NCBI RefSeq assembly: GCF_004217545.1
Contig: NZ_SHKY01000001.1
Span: 3,100,001-3,164,000 of the forward strand
From: Krasilnikovia cinnamomea
GTDB lineage: Bacteria > Actinomycetota > Actinomycetes > Mycobacteriales > Micromonosporaceae
Direction of reading: 5' to 3'
Length of the DNA: 64,000 nt
In this document: positions 1-8,545 of the stretch, piece by piece
Layout: every line of letters begins with the position of its first letter
Numbering within the stretch: the first letter of the stretch is position 1
Position numbers and translations under genes: made by a program
The notes under the pieces: generated by a model
Seen by the model: the letters and a program-made list of their open reading frames with translations, nothing else
Told to the model about the DNA's origin: nothing
The model's database searches: none

Positions 1-877
1 TGCCGAAGATCAGGCCGAGCAGTGCGATGACCACCAGCGCCGCGATGCCCAGCGCGATCTTGCGAGTGCTGCGGACCGGCTCGACCGAGGTGCCCTGGGT
101 GAACCGCAGCGGGCCGACGTCCTCGTAGTCGTCGTCGGCCGAGTCGAGGCGGGCCAGCTCGGCCGCGAGGGCCTGGGCGTCGGGGGCGGTGACCCGCTTG
201 TCCAGCAGGTCCATCGTGAGGTCGTCCAGGTAGGCCGGGATGCCTGCGCGGACCTGTCGCGGCGCGGCGATGGTGCCGGCGGCGTCGCGGTGCGCGTCGG
301 GCAGCGCGGACCGGCCGACCTCGGTGTGCGGCCAGCGTCCGGTCAGCGCGTAGTAGAGGACCCCCCCGACCGCGCGGACGTCCGCCTCGATGCTGTCCGC
401 CGCGTCGGCCCGGGCGTCGGCCAGCACCACCCGGCCATCGTCGGCGATCAGGGTGGTGCCCGGGTGCACGTTGCCGTGCACCATGCCGGTGGCGTGCACC
501 GCGGTGAGGGCGTCGGCCAGCGAGCGGGCGATCGCGGTGGCCCGGGGCGGATCCATCGGTCCGTTCGTGGTGACCAGCTCGCGCAACGCGGTCCCGTCCA
601 CCCATTCGCGGACCACGTACGCCCGTTCGCCCTCGTCGATGGCGTCGTAGACGCCGACCAGATTGGGGTGGATCACCCGGCTCGCGTCGACCGCGGCCTG
701 CAGCATCTCGGTGGCGGAATCCCCGCCCGGGTGCCGCAGCACCACGGCGACGGGGCGGCGCAGGATGACGTCGATGCCGCGCCACACCTGGCGGCCGGCG
801 CTGTCGTTGTTGACGTGGTCCTCGAGCTGGTAGCGCTCGGCCAGGATCTCACCGACGGTGGAGGTACCGAAGGTCAT
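1..877 (-). CDS. MurJ-linked protein pseudokinase, 3' end cut by window edge
   Basis: Protein-kinase-fold protein read from an ATG at 877, with about 292 codons before the window ends. It begins MTFGTSTVGEILAERYQLED, the usual N-lobe entry of actinobacterial Ser/Thr kinases. All three catalytic motifs are degraded. The VAVK lysine site reads RPVAVVLRHP, the HRD loop reads VHGNVHPGTTLI and the DFG site reads VLADA. This predicts a pseudokinase. A juxtamembrane Thr/Arg-rich stretch leads into a membrane segment (IALGIAALVVIALLGLIFG) at the window edge, so an extracytoplasmic domain may follow. It lies directly downstream of murJ on the same strand. In mycobacteria an equivalent pseudokinase is the C-terminal domain of MviN/MurJ and, when phosphorylated, binds the FHA protein FhaA. 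A similar role is inferred here from position and degeneracy. Confidence 0.85.
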   Translation of the reverse strand, partial: MTFGTSTVGEILAERYQLEDHVNNDSAGRQVWRGIDVILRRPVAVVLRHPGGDSATEMLQAAVDASRVIHPNLVGVYDAIDEGERAYVVREWVDGTALRELVTTNGPMDPPRATAIARSLADALTAVHATGMVHGNVHPGTTLIADDGRVVLADARADAADSIEADVRAVGGVLYYALTGRWPHTEVGRSALPDAHRDAAGTIAAPRQVRAGIPAYLDDLTMDLLDKRVTAPDAQALAAELARLDSADDDYEDVGPLRFTQGTSVEPVRSTRKIALGIAALVVIALLGLIFG

Positions 878-1082
878 GACCGGACCGGCCCCATCGGCCG
901 CGGTCTCGTGGCCTTCGCCGACCTGGGTCACCGGTCCTCCTCCGTGGTACACACGTGTCCGACACGACCTTACCCGGCCCGGGCCAGGCTCCCACAGGTC
1001 AACCCCGGGCGGGGCACCCGTCCGAGGCCCGCGGCCGATCGGCTACCGGCCGTCCGGTGACGACGATGGGCTGTTCAGCGGC

Positions 1083-1103
1083 TTGTCCACAGGCTTGTCC
1101 ACA
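1083..1103 (+). promoter_or_regulatory. Two tandem DnaA boxes
   Basis: Two copies of TTGTCCACA, the consensus actinobacterial DnaA box, lie 12 bases apart in direct orientation (1083-1091 and 1095-1103). They sit in the gap between murJ and the pseudokinase gene. Perfect sequence match; binding is inferred. Confidence 0.55.
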
Positions 1104-1130
1104 GCCTCAAAGTCCGAGTTCGCGATGGAC

Positions 1131-2906
1131 TCAGAGGCCCAGCTTGCGGCGGACCATGCCGATGACCTGGCTGACCTCGCGCACCCGCAGCAGCGCGGCC
1201 GCCACGACGTACGTCACCACGATCACCGACCCGCCGACCGCCACCTGGAGAATCGCCGCGCCGCGCTCCGGGCGCGCGCCGCCGGGCAGCAGCCGCAGCA
1301 CCAGCAGACCGAACGCGGCGGCCAGCGTGGCGGCCACCAGCACCCGGGCCAGCGCGCCGGCGACCGAGCCGAGATTGAGCCGGCCGATCCGGCGCCGCAG
1401 CACGGCCAGCGAGATGAGCGCGGAGGCCACGTACGACAGCGCGTTCGCGGCCGTCATGCCCGCCGCCGCCAGCGACGCGGACAGCAGCGCGAACAGCAGC
1501 ACGTACGCCGCGATGCGGATCGCCACCACCGGGATGTTGATCAGCGCGGCGGTCTTGTTTCCCTGCAAAGAATAGAAGGTGTAGGTGCACAGGTAGCTGA
1601 TCGACAGCGGCAGCACCGCGAACCCGGCCACCCGCAGCACCCCGGCGGTCGCGAAGGTCATCTCCGGGGTGTACTTGCCGCCCTGGAACAGCGTCACGCA
1701 CAGCGGCGCGGCGAGAACCGTGTACGCCACCGCGATCGGGGCCAGCGCGGAGGCGGTGAGGCGGATGCCCCGGCTCAGGTCGGCGCTGACGTCGGCGTAC
1801 CGGCCGTCGGCGGCCGCCGCGCTCATCCGGGGCAGCAGGGCGGTCATCACCGAGACGCCGATGATGCCGTGCGCCATCATCGTCAGCAGGAAGACGTTGT
1901 TGAACGCCAGCACGCTCGCGTCGTCGGAGTCCGACGTGCTGTTCAGCAGGCTCACCACGACGAACACGGCGACCTGGTTGGCGGCGACGTAGCAGAGCAT
2001 CCAGCCGCCCAGCCGGCCGATCTCGCGCAGGCCCAGGCCCCGCGGATCCCACCGCCACTTCCAGGCGAAGCCGACCTTGCGCAGCGCGGGCAGCAGGCCG
2101 GCCGTCTGCGCGACCATCCCGAGCAGCGTGCCCAGGCCGATCACCGCGATCTGTGCGGTGGTGATGGTTTCCGGCCCCAGCCCCTCGTCGGTGCCGAAGA
2201 ACAGGATGAAGGCGCCGCAAGCGGCGATCACCACCAGGTTGTTGAGGATCGGCGCCCACATCGGCGCGGCGAAGTGCCCGCGTACGTTGAGCACCGCGCC
2301 CATCAGCGCGGACAACCCGGTGAAGAAGATGATCGGCAGCATCAGGTACGCGAACGCGGTGACCAGATCCTGGTACGCCGGGGTGCCCCTTCCGGCCTGG
2401 ATCGCGGTGAACACTGGTGCCGCGATCACCACCAGCACGGTCGCGATGCCGAGGCAGGTGCCGGCGAAGGTCAGCAGCTTCTGGGTGTACTCCTGGCCCC
2501 GGTCGGGATCGGCCTTGCGCCGCCGGACCAGCAGGGGCACCAGGACGCTGGACAGGATGCCACCGAGCAGCAGCTCGTAGATCTGTCCCGGCAGGAACTG
2601 CGCCGTGGTGTAGGCGTTGCCGACGGTGGCGCCGAGCGTCATGCCGATCAGTGCGTTCCGGGCGAAGCCGATCACGCGGCTGACCAGGCTGCCCGCTGCC
2701 ATGATCGCGCTGTTGCCCGCCGTACTCGTCTCGTCCGGCGGCTCCTCCGGCGGCAGGGCCTGCTCCCCCGTGACGGCCGCGCCCGGGTTCGGGGTGTCCA
2801 CCGAGATCAGGGTCACGCCGTCCGGGGGAGGCGCGGCGTCGTCGCCCGCCGCGTGGGCGCTGCGGTACAGGCCGCCGCTCGGCCGGGCTTCGTCAGGTAC
2901 GGACAC
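1131..2906 (-). CDS. murJ: Lipid II flippase MurJ (MviN)
   Basis: Polytopic MOP-superfamily flippase that moves lipid-linked peptidoglycan precursor across the membrane. It has 591 residues. A hydrophilic Pro/Glu/Asp-rich N-terminal tail of about 70 residues precedes the MurJ core. The core opens with NSAIMAAGSLVSRVIGFARN, whose SRxxGFxRN pattern is conserved in the family, and then alternates hydrophobic helices to the C-terminus, consistent with 14 membrane segments. The length fits a MurJ without the fused pseudokinase domain seen in mycobacterial MviN; that domain is a separate gene downstream. The GTG start at 2906 follows a TAGATT hexamer with a 6-base gap, which suggests a leaderless internal promoter. 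The upstream gene ends 9 bases away, so read-through from it is also likely. Confidence 0.93.
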   Translation of the reverse strand: MSVPDEARPSGGLYRSAHAAGDDAAPPPDGVTLISVDTPNPGAAVTGEQALPPEEPPDETSTAGNSAIMAAGSLVSRVIGFARNALIGMTLGATVGNAYTTAQFLPGQIYELLLGGILSSVLVPLLVRRRKADPDRGQEYTQKLLTFAGTCLGIATVLVVIAAPVFTAIQAGRGTPAYQDLVTAFAYLMLPIIFFTGLSALMGAVLNVRGHFAAPMWAPILNNLVVIAACGAFILFFGTDEGLGPETITTAQIAVIGLGTLLGMVAQTAGLLPALRKVGFAWKWRWDPRGLGLREIGRLGGWMLCYVAANQVAVFVVVSLLNSTSDSDDASVLAFNNVFLLTMMAHGIIGVSVMTALLPRMSAAAADGRYADVSADLSRGIRLTASALAPIAVAYTVLAAPLCVTLFQGGKYTPEMTFATAGVLRVAGFAVLPLSISYLCTYTFYSLQGNKTAALINIPVVAIRIAAYVLLFALLSASLAAAGMTAANALSYVASALISLAVLRRRIGRLNLGSVAGALARVLVAATLAAAFGLLVLRLLPGGARPERGAAILQVAVGGSVIVVTYVVAAALLRVREVSQVIGMVRRKLGL

Positions 2907-2912
2907 CCCGCC

Positions 2913-2918
2913 AATCTA
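2913..2918 (-). promoter_or_regulatory. Candidate leaderless -10 of murJ
   Basis: TAGATT on the minus strand ends 6 bases before the GTG start of murJ and overlaps the stop codon of the preceding gene. No Shine-Dalgarno sequence is present in the gap. Confidence 0.45.
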
Positions 2919-3890
2919 GCCAGGTCGCGCCCACAGGTGTCGGCGCAGGAGGCTGCCGGGCTCAGCGCCCGCCAGGGTCTCCACCATCCAGCACGCCTCG
3001 AGGTCCACCAGGGGTTCGCTGAGGGCGTCGAGCACGGTGGGGTGGTCGCAGCCCGCCTCGGTCAGCGCGGCCAGCAGACGCGGCACGGGCCGCAGGTCCC
3101 CGGTGCCCGCGATGTTCCGGGCCAGCGGGCGGGCGGCGGCGTAGCAGTCGTCCCGGGCATGCCCGGACAGCCGCTCGGCGGCCCGGCGGACCAGGTCGGC
3201 CAGTTCCGCGCGAGGGAAGCGCCGGCCGCCGCGAACCTCCAGGTGGACGTCGGCCGGGGCGGCCAGCGCCGACACCGTGGCCTCGTCGAGCACCCGAGGC
3301 GGGTGTTGCGGCTGCGGGCGCGGCCACCAACGGTCGTCGGCGAAAATCGGCAACGGGTCCTGCTCCGGCCCCGCTGTTTCCGGCCCTGCGGTTTCCGGCC
3401 CTGCGGGCGGGGTCGGCGGCGCGTCCCGGCGCAGCGCACGGTAGGCGGCCGCGCGTACCGCGGCGATCTCCGCCGGATCGTCGTCGGGGGTGGCCGGGGC
3501 GAACGGCGACAGAAGCGCGACGACCAGGCCCGGATGCGGCAGGGTGGGATCCTCCAGGGCGATCACCCGGGCGCACAGGTCCAGCTCCCACCAGCGCAGC
3601 GCGGCCGGGTAGGGCCGGCCTGTCCCGGTCCAGCCCAGCTGGATCGGCTCGCTGCTGGCGGGGGCGCGCAGCCCGAGCGTGCGCTCGCCCGCCACCAGGT
3701 CGATCTCCAGCACCAGCCCGTATCCGGCCGTCACCGGCAGCGAGACGCGCAGCTCGGCGGGGGCGCGATTCTCCTGCGGCAACGGACCGGTCGCGGCGTC
3801 CGGGTGGGGTGGCGGGCTGGTCGCGCCCGTCCAGAACCCTGGGTCCTCGCTCAGGCGGCGCAGCGCCTCGGAAACGGGCACGGCGCCCAT
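2916..3890 (-). CDS. Conserved-looking protein of unknown function upstream of murJ
   Basis: 324 residues, not recognised. There is no signal peptide or membrane helix. The N-terminal half is rich in hydrophobic beta-like stretches (LRVSLPVTAGYGLVLEIDLVAGERTLGLRAP). The middle contains a short Pro/Glu repeat (PAGPETAGPETAGPEQDP). The C-terminal part is helical (EATVSALAAPADVHLEVRGG onward) and resembles a repeat or scaffold rather than an enzyme; no catalytic motif is visible. It is read in the same direction as murJ, ends 9 bases before it and is divergent from cca, so a shared promoter region lies at 3891-3939. The start could be the ATG at 3890 or an in-frame GTG at 3881. The tight link to murJ hints at an envelope-related role, which is inference only. 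Confidence 0.75.
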   Translation of the reverse strand: MGAVPVSEALRRLSEDPGFWTGATSPPPHPDAATGPLPQENRAPAELRVSLPVTAGYGLVLEIDLVAGERTLGLRAPASSEPIQLGWTGTGRPYPAALRWWELDLCARVIALEDPTLPHPGLVVALLSPFAPATPDDDPAEIAAVRAAAYRALRRDAPPTPPAGPETAGPETAGPEQDPLPIFADDRWWPRPQPQHPPRVLDEATVSALAAPADVHLEVRGGRRFPRAELADLVRRAAERLSGHARDDCYAAARPLARNIAGTGDLRPVPRLLAALTEAGCDHPTVLDALSEPLVDLEACWMVETLAGAEPGSLLRRHLWARPG

Positions 3891-3924
3891 CCTGCCCGCT
3901 GCCGCCGGTCACCGCCACGACCGA

Positions 3925-3930
3925 TACGCT
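3925..3930 (+). promoter_or_regulatory. Candidate leaderless -10 of cca
   Basis: TACGCT ends 9 bases before the ATG of cca, and no purine-rich ribosome site lies between. Confidence 0.4.
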
Positions 3931-3939
3931 GGTCGTCCC

Positions 3940-5379
3940 ATGTCAACGCCTGCCTCCTCCCTCTCCGCCGCCCAGCGCAACGCGGTCGCCGAACTGCTGC
4001 GCGTCTCCCCCGTCGCCGACGAGCTCGGTCGGCGCTTCGCCGCCGGGGGCCACGAACTGCACCTCGTCGGGGGCTCCGTCCGCGACGCGTTGCTCGGCCG
4101 CCTCGGCGACGACCTCGACTTCTGCACCGACGCCCACCCGGAGGACACGCTCCGGATGGTCGACGGGTGGGCCGACGCGATCTGGGAGACCGGCCGCGAG
4201 TTCGGCACGATCGGGGTGCAGAAGAACGGCCTGCGGCTGGAGATCACCACCTTCCGGGCCGAGGCGTACGACGGGGTCAGCCGCAACCCCGTGGTGGCGT
4301 ACGGCACGAACCTGCTCGACGATCTGCGGCGGCGCGACTTCACCATCAACGCGATGGCGGTGAGCCTGCCGGGGCACGCCTTCACCGACCCGTACGGCGG
4401 GCTGGCCGACCTCGCCCGGCAGGTCGTCCGTACGCCGGACACGCCGGAGTCGTCGTTCTCCGACGATCCGCTGCGGATGCTGCGGGCCGCCCGCTTCGCC
4501 GCGAAGCTGCGGTTCACGGTGGAGCCGGACGTGGTCGCCGCGATGACGGCGATGGCCGCCGACCTGGACCGGATCACCGCCGAGCGTATCCGCGACGAGT
4601 TCACCAAGCTGCTCAGCGGCGCCGACCCGGTGCGTGGGCTGCGGCTGCTGGTCGACACCGGCCTGGCGGACCGTTTCCTGCCGGAGCTGGCCGGGCTCAA
4701 GCTGGAGATCGACGAGCACGCCCAGCACAAGGACGTGTACGAGCACACCCTCATCGTGGTGAACAACGCCGTGCGGCTGGAGGGTGACGAGGGGCCGGAC
4801 TTCATCCTGCGGATGGCCGCGCTCATGCACGACGTCGGCAAGCCCGCGACCAAGGCGGTCGGGCGCGACGGCCGGGTCAGCTTCCACCACCACGAGGTGG
4901 TCGGGGCGCGGCTCACCAAGCACCGGATGCGGGCGTTGAAGTACCCCAAGGACGTCATTTCGAGCGTGGTCGAGCTGGTCTCGCTCCACCTGCGCTTCTA
5001 CGGGTACGGCCGGGGCGAGTGGACCGATTCGGCGGTGCGCCGCTACGTCGCCGACGCCGGTCCCCTGCTGCCCCGTCTGCACAAGCTGACCCGGTCGGAC
5101 TGCACCACCCGTAACCGGCGCAAGGCGGCGGCGCTGGCCGCGGACTACGACGCGCTGGAGGAGCGGATCGCCCGGCTGGCCGCCGAGGAGGACCTGGCCC
5201 GGGTCCGGCCGGACCTGGACGGCAACGCGATCATGGAGATCCTCGGCGTGCCGCCCGGACCGATCGTGGGGCAGGCCTGGAAGTACCTGAAGGAGCTGCG
5301 GCTGGACAAGGGGCCGCTGCCGCGCGAGGAGGCCGAGGCGGAACTGCTGCGCTGGGCCCGAGAGCACGGCCATACATAG
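3940..5379 (+). CDS. cca: CCA tRNA nucleotidyltransferase
   Basis: Adds or repairs the 3'-CCA end of tRNAs in the cytoplasm. 479 residues. The nucleotidyltransferase head shows GGSVRDALLGR followed by DDLDFCTDA, the class II DxD metal site. RRDFTINAMAV and the RxxRFAAK region follow. A C-terminal HD phosphohydrolase domain is marked by LMHDVGKPAT, typical of actinobacterial PcnA/CCA enzymes. The ATG at 3940 gives the usual N-terminus, with about 40 residues before the GG motif; the open frame upstream of it is not conserved-looking. It is divergent from the unknown gene at 2916-3890 and is followed 32 bases later by ogt. The orthologue in Mycobacterium is likewise close to mviN. Confidence 0.95.
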   Translation: MSTPASSLSAAQRNAVAELLRVSPVADELGRRFAAGGHELHLVGGSVRDALLGRLGDDLDFCTDAHPEDTLRMVDGWADAIWETGREFGTIGVQKNGLRLEITTFRAEAYDGVSRNPVVAYGTNLLDDLRRRDFTINAMAVSLPGHAFTDPYGGLADLARQVVRTPDTPESSFSDDPLRMLRAARFAAKLRFTVEPDVVAAMTAMAADLDRITAERIRDEFTKLLSGADPVRGLRLLVDTGLADRFLPELAGLKLEIDEHAQHKDVYEHTLIVVNNAVRLEGDEGPDFILRMAALMHDVGKPATKAVGRDGRVSFHHHEVVGARLTKHRMRALKYPKDVISSVVELVSLHLRFYGYGRGEWTDSAVRRYVADAGPLLPRLHKLTRSDCTTRNRRKAAALAADYDALEERIARLAAEEDLARVRPDLDGNAIMEILGVPPGPIVGQAWKYLKELRLDKGPLPREEAEAELLRWAREHGHT

Positions 5380-5411
5380 AAGGTGTCGTACCCCCGGGGC
5401 AGACTGGCGGC

Positions 5412-5870
5412 ATGCGACTGGTCATCGATTCGCCGATCGGCCCGCTCGGGGTGGCCGTCCGCGACGACCTCGTGGTGGGGGTGCGGTTCGGCGCCGCTGC
5501 CGGGCCCGGCGGTGCGCATCCGGCGCTCGATCAGCTGTCGGCGTACTTCGCCGGCGAGCTGACGGCGTTCACCGTGCCGTACGAGCTGGTGGGTGGCTCG
5601 GAGTTCGAGCGTGCGGTGTGGACGGAGATCGCCAAGATCCCGTATGGCGAGACGATCACCTACGGGGCGATCGCGACCGGGCTGGGTGATCCGGGGGCGG
5701 CGCGGGCGGTCGGGACGGCCTGCAACCACAACCCGGTCCCGGTGATCGTGCCGTGTCACCGCGTGGTGGGGGCGGGCGGCAAGATGGTCGGCTTCGGCGG
5801 TGGGCTCGAACGCAAGCGCAAGCTGCTCGAGCTGGAGGCCCGCATCGCGATGGCCCGATCGTGGGGCTGA
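5412..5870 (+). CDS. ogt: Methylated-DNA--protein-cysteine S-methyltransferase
   Basis: Suicide repair enzyme that transfers alkyl groups from O6-alkylguanine in DNA to its own cysteine. 152 residues. The active site PVIVPCHRVVGAGGKM is intact (PCHRV), preceded by the helix-turn-helix and arginine-finger region (YGETITYGAIATGLGDPGAARAVGTACNHNP). The N-terminal domain is short, as in many actinobacterial Ogt proteins, and there is no AraC-type domain as in Ada. It follows cca by 32 bases on the same strand and could be co-transcribed. A CAGACT element 6 bases before the ATG may also allow separate expression. Confidence 0.93.
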   Translation: MRLVIDSPIGPLGVAVRDDLVVGVRFGAAAGPGGAHPALDQLSAYFAGELTAFTVPYELVGGSEFERAVWTEIAKIPYGETITYGAIATGLGDPGAARAVGTACNHNPVPVIVPCHRVVGAGGKMVGFGGGLERKRKLLELEARIAMARSWG

Positions 5871-5940
5871 ACGACCGGCACCGGACGACCAGGGCCCGGG
5901 CGATCCGGTGACGAGTGAGGCTTCAGCCGTTGACGCGGCT

Positions 5941-5981
5941 GGGCCGCCTGCCGGATGGCGTGGCCATCAGGCAAGCGGCCC
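5941..5981. terminator. Bidirectional hairpin between ogt and ino1
   Basis: GGGCCGCCTGCCGGATGG at 5941-5958 pairs with 5964-5981 at 16 of 18 positions around a 5-base loop. It lies between two convergent genes. There is no T-run, as is common in high-GC actinobacteria. Confidence 0.65.
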
Positions 5982-6009
5982 GGCTGATGCTGGTTCCTGT
6001 CGGCCCGGC

Positions 6010-7089
6010 TCAGCGCTCGATGTCGCCGCGGATGAACGCCTCGACGGACTCCTTGGCGTCGTGGTCGTTGTACTGCACCGGCGGGGACTTCATGAAGTAG
6101 GACGACGCCGACAGGATCGGGCCGCCGATCCCACGGTCCTTGGCGATCTTCGCGGCGCGGACCGCGTCGATGATGACGCCGGCCGAGTTCGGCGAGTCCC
6201 ACACCTCGAGCTTCAGCTCCGCGTTCAGCGGGGTGTCACCGAAGCTGCGGCCCTCCAGCCGGATGTACGCCCACTTGCGGTCGTCAAGCCACGGCACGTG
6301 GTCCGACGGCCCGATGTGCACGTCGCTCTTGAGCATCTCGTGCGGGATCTGGCTGGTCACCGACTGGGTCTTGGAGATCTTCTTGGAGACCAGCCGGTTG
6401 CGCTCCAGCATGTTCATGAAGTCCATGTTGCCGCCGAAGTTCAGCTGGTACGTGCGCAGCAGTTCGACCCCACGGTCCTCGAACAGCTTGGCCAGCGCCC
6501 GGTGCACGATCGTCGCGCCGACCTGGCTCTTGATGTCGTCGCCGACGATCGGCAGGCCCGCGTCCTCGAACTTCTTGGCCCACTCCGGGTCCGAGGCGAT
6601 GAAGACCGGCAGCGCGTTGACGAAGGCGCAGCCCGCGTCGATCGCGGCCTGGGCGTAGAACTTGTCGGCCTGCTCGGAGCCCACCGGCAGGTACGAGACG
6701 ACGACGTCGACCTCGGCCTCGCGCAGCGCCTGCGCTACGTCGACCGGCTCGGCCGTCGACTCCTCGATGATCTCCTGGTAGTACTGGCCCAGACCGTCGA
6801 AGGTCGGACCGCGCTGCACGGTGACGCCGGTGGGCGGCACGTCGCACAGCTTGATGGTGTTGTTCTCGCTGGCGACGATCGCCTCGGACAGATCCATACC
6901 GACCTTCTTGGCATCCACGTCGAACGCCGCGACGAACTTCACGTCGGAGACGTGGTAGTCGCCGAAGGTCACGTGCATGAGACCCGGAACTCGGTCGTTC
7001 GGGTCGGCGTTGCGGTAGTACTCGACGCCCTGCACGAGGGACGAGGCGCAGTTACCCACACCCACGATGGCGACGCGGACGGAGCCCAT
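6010..7089 (-). CDS. ino1: Inositol-1-phosphate synthase
   Basis: Converts glucose 6-phosphate to 1L-myo-inositol 1-phosphate with NAD, feeding phosphatidylinositol, mannosylated lipids and mycothiol. 359 residues. The Rossmann motif [18 protein letters not shown] is at the N-terminus. The conserved core includes [13 protein letters not shown] and [12 protein letters not shown], and the C-terminal KSPPVQYND matches the actinobacterial/archaeal-type enzyme. The start at 7089 is chosen because AAGGAGG lies 8 bases upstream; another ATG at 7110 overlaps the padR stop region. padR ends at 7110 just upstream on the same strand, so the two form one operon under the palindromic operator at 7755-7777. 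The same ino1-padR pair occurs in Mycobacterium (Rv0046c-Rv0047c). Confidence 0.96.
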   Translation of the reverse strand: MGSVRVAIVGVGNCASSLVQGVEYYRNADPNDRVPGLMHVTFGDYHVSDVKFVAAFDVDAKKVGMDLSEAIVASENNTIKLCDVPPTGVTVQRGPTFDGLGQYYQEIIEESTAEPVDVAQALREAEVDVVVSYLPVGSEQADKFYAQAAIDAGCAFVNALPVFIASDPEWAKKFEDAGLPIVGDDIKSQVGATIVHRALAKLFEDRGVELLRTYQLNFGGNMDFMNMLERNRLVSKKISKTQSVTSQIPHEMLKSDVHIGPSDHVPWLDDRKWAYIRLEGRSFGDTPLNAELKLEVWDSPNSAGVIIDAVRAAKIAKDRGIGGPILSASSYFMKSPPVQYNDHDAKESVEAFIRGDIER

Positions 7090-7109
7090 CGCGATTGCCT
7101 CCTTGTTCA

Positions 7110-7712
7110 TCACGGCCGGTCCTGGTGCGGACGCGGGTTCTCGGGGGATGTCTCCGCGGCCGGTGTGGCCGGGGAACGGCCGGAGCGCTCGTTGGTGATG
7201 AGCTCCTCCAGCCAGCGGACCTCGCGCTCGCACGCTTCGAGTCCGTGTCGTTGCAGTTCGAGGGTGTACGCGTCGAGCCGGTCGGCGGCCCGGGAGAGGA
7301 CCTCACGCAGGCCCTCGCGGCGCTCCTCGATCCGGCGGCGGCGACCTTCGAGGATCCGCAGCCGGGTGGCCCGGTCAGTCCGGGCAAAAAACGCGAAATG
7401 TACGCCGAAGCCGGCGTCGTCGTAGGTCTCCGGGCCCGCCTGGGCCAGCAGCTCCGCGAACCGCTCCTTGCCCTCGGCCGTGATCTTGTACACGATCCGG
7501 CCCCGCTTGCTGGTCAGCGGTGGCACCATCGCGTCCTCGGGCGCGGTCTCGCTGATCCAGCCGGCGGCGTTCAAGCGCTTCAGCGTGGGGTAAAGGGTGC
7601 CGTAGCTGATCGCGGCACGGATGGTCCCCAGCTTGGTGGCGAGCTCCTTGCGCAGCTCGTACCCGTGCATGGGGGCCTCCTGGAGAAGGCCGAGGACGGC
7701 GAGCTCGAGCAC
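7110..7712 (-). CDS. PadR-family transcriptional repressor
   Basis: 200 residues. The N-terminal winged helix-turn-helix starts [24 protein letters not shown], continues through [19 protein letters not shown] and has the beta-wing [17 protein letters not shown]. This is followed by a helical dimerisation tail of the long PadR-s2 type. The GTG at 7712 is preferred because AAGGAGG lies 7 bases before it and the protein then starts at the canonical helix 1. The open frame extends 21 codons further but would run through the operator. It is first in an operon with ino1. The inverted repeat 43 bases upstream fits PadR-type autoregulation, so ino1 expression is probably repressed by this protein. 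The ligand is unknown. Confidence 0.92.
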   Translation of the reverse strand: MLELAVLGLLQEAPMHGYELRKELATKLGTIRAAISYGTLYPTLKRLNAAGWISETAPEDAMVPPLTSKRGRIVYKITAEGKERFAELLAQAGPETYDDAGFGVHFAFFARTDRATRLRILEGRRRRIEERREGLREVLSRAADRLDAYTLELQRHGLEACEREVRWLEELITNERSGRSPATPAAETSPENPRPHQDRP

Positions 7713-7754
7713 GTCGCCACCTCCTTGCCGGGTTTCCGGCTGCACGTTGCGGGA

Positions 7755-7777
7755 CGATGTATCGGCCCGATACATCG
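7755..7777. promoter_or_regulatory. Palindromic operator for the padR-ino1 operon
   Basis: CGATGTATCG (7755-7764) is followed by GCC and then its exact reverse complement CGATACATCG (7768-7777). The ATGTATC...GATACAT core matches the ATGT-N-ACAT type of site known for PadR repressors. It lies between the divergent padR and DUF5318 genes. Confidence 0.7.
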
Positions 7778-7876
7778 CACCGTAGAACGTGAGGGCTCGG
7801 CCCGCAACATGATCGCGGCTACGCGGTCACCGCACCACGCTCCGTGACGCTTGTCGCCGTACGGGACATGAGCGCG

Positions 7877-7882
7877 TACTCT
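7877..7882 (+). promoter_or_regulatory. Candidate leaderless -10 of the DUF5318 gene
   Basis: TACTCT ends 7 bases before the ATG at 7890, and no ribosome-binding site is visible. Confidence 0.45.
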
Positions 7883-7889
7883 CTTCGCC

Positions 7890-8357
7890 ATGCGCACGCA
7901 GCGGCAGGTCGTCGACTACTCGCTTCAGAAGCGGGCGCTGCTGCGTGACGTACGCAACGGCAAGGTCGGAACACTCGAAGTCTGCGATGCATCGCCGTAC
8001 TTGAAGAATGCAGCCAGATTCCACGGCGAGCCCACGGACGAGCGCTGCCCGATCTGCCGTCACGACAACCTCACCCTGGTGCACTACATCTACGGCGATG
8101 AGCTCAAGAACTCGGCTGGACAGGCACGCAAGCTCGCGGAGCTGCCCGTGCTGGCCATGACGCTGCGTGAGTTCCAGGTGTTCGTCGTGGAGGTGTGCCG
8201 CTCCTGCGCGTGGAACCACCTCACCGAGCAGTACCTGCTCGGGCGGGATGCGCTCAACGCCGACGAACTGGACAGGGTCGAGGCCGTCGCCTCGGCTTCC
8301 TCGGGCCGCCACCACGAGGCAGGGTCGTCGTCTCAGCGCCGGGAGGGCCGATGGTGA
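7890..8357 (+). CDS. DUF5318 family protein
   Basis: 155 residues, matching the conserved actinobacterial family next to ino1/padR and ponA (Rv0049 in M. tuberculosis). It begins MRTQRQVVDYSLQKRALLRD. A treble-clef-like cysteine arrangement is visible: ERCPICRHDNLTLVHYIYGDELK and, later, VEVCRSCAWNHLTEQYLLG. The four cysteines in two CxxC pairs suggest zinc binding. The C-terminal tail of about 35 residues is low-complexity. The function of the family is not established. It is divergent from padR and read toward ponA, 188 bases upstream of it. Confidence 0.88.
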   Translation: MRTQRQVVDYSLQKRALLRDVRNGKVGTLEVCDASPYLKNAARFHGEPTDERCPICRHDNLTLVHYIYGDELKNSAGQARKLAELPVLAMTLREFQVFVVEVCRSCAWNHLTEQYLLGRDALNADELDRVEAVASASSGRHHEAGSSSQRREGRW

Positions 8358-8545
8358 CTCGACCCCCTAACGGCAACGCCGACACGACCCCGACCGACAC
8401 GGGCATCCAGCGCCACAATCGGTCATTCTTGGCATCTGACAGGGCGGCTGCGCGGAAGCAGCCCACAACGACCGCTCGTGGCGCTGCCTCCGGAAGCCCG
8501 TCGGGGCTCCTCGGGCGCGCCACCGCGACCGGTAGGTGTGACTGA

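Noticed and set aside
858-4787. 1309-codon open frame on the plus strand
   Set aside because: It runs antisense to murJ and the unknown gene and over cca in another frame. The composition (His/Gln/Arg/Gly runs) is typical of high-GC shadow frames and it has no recognisable domain.
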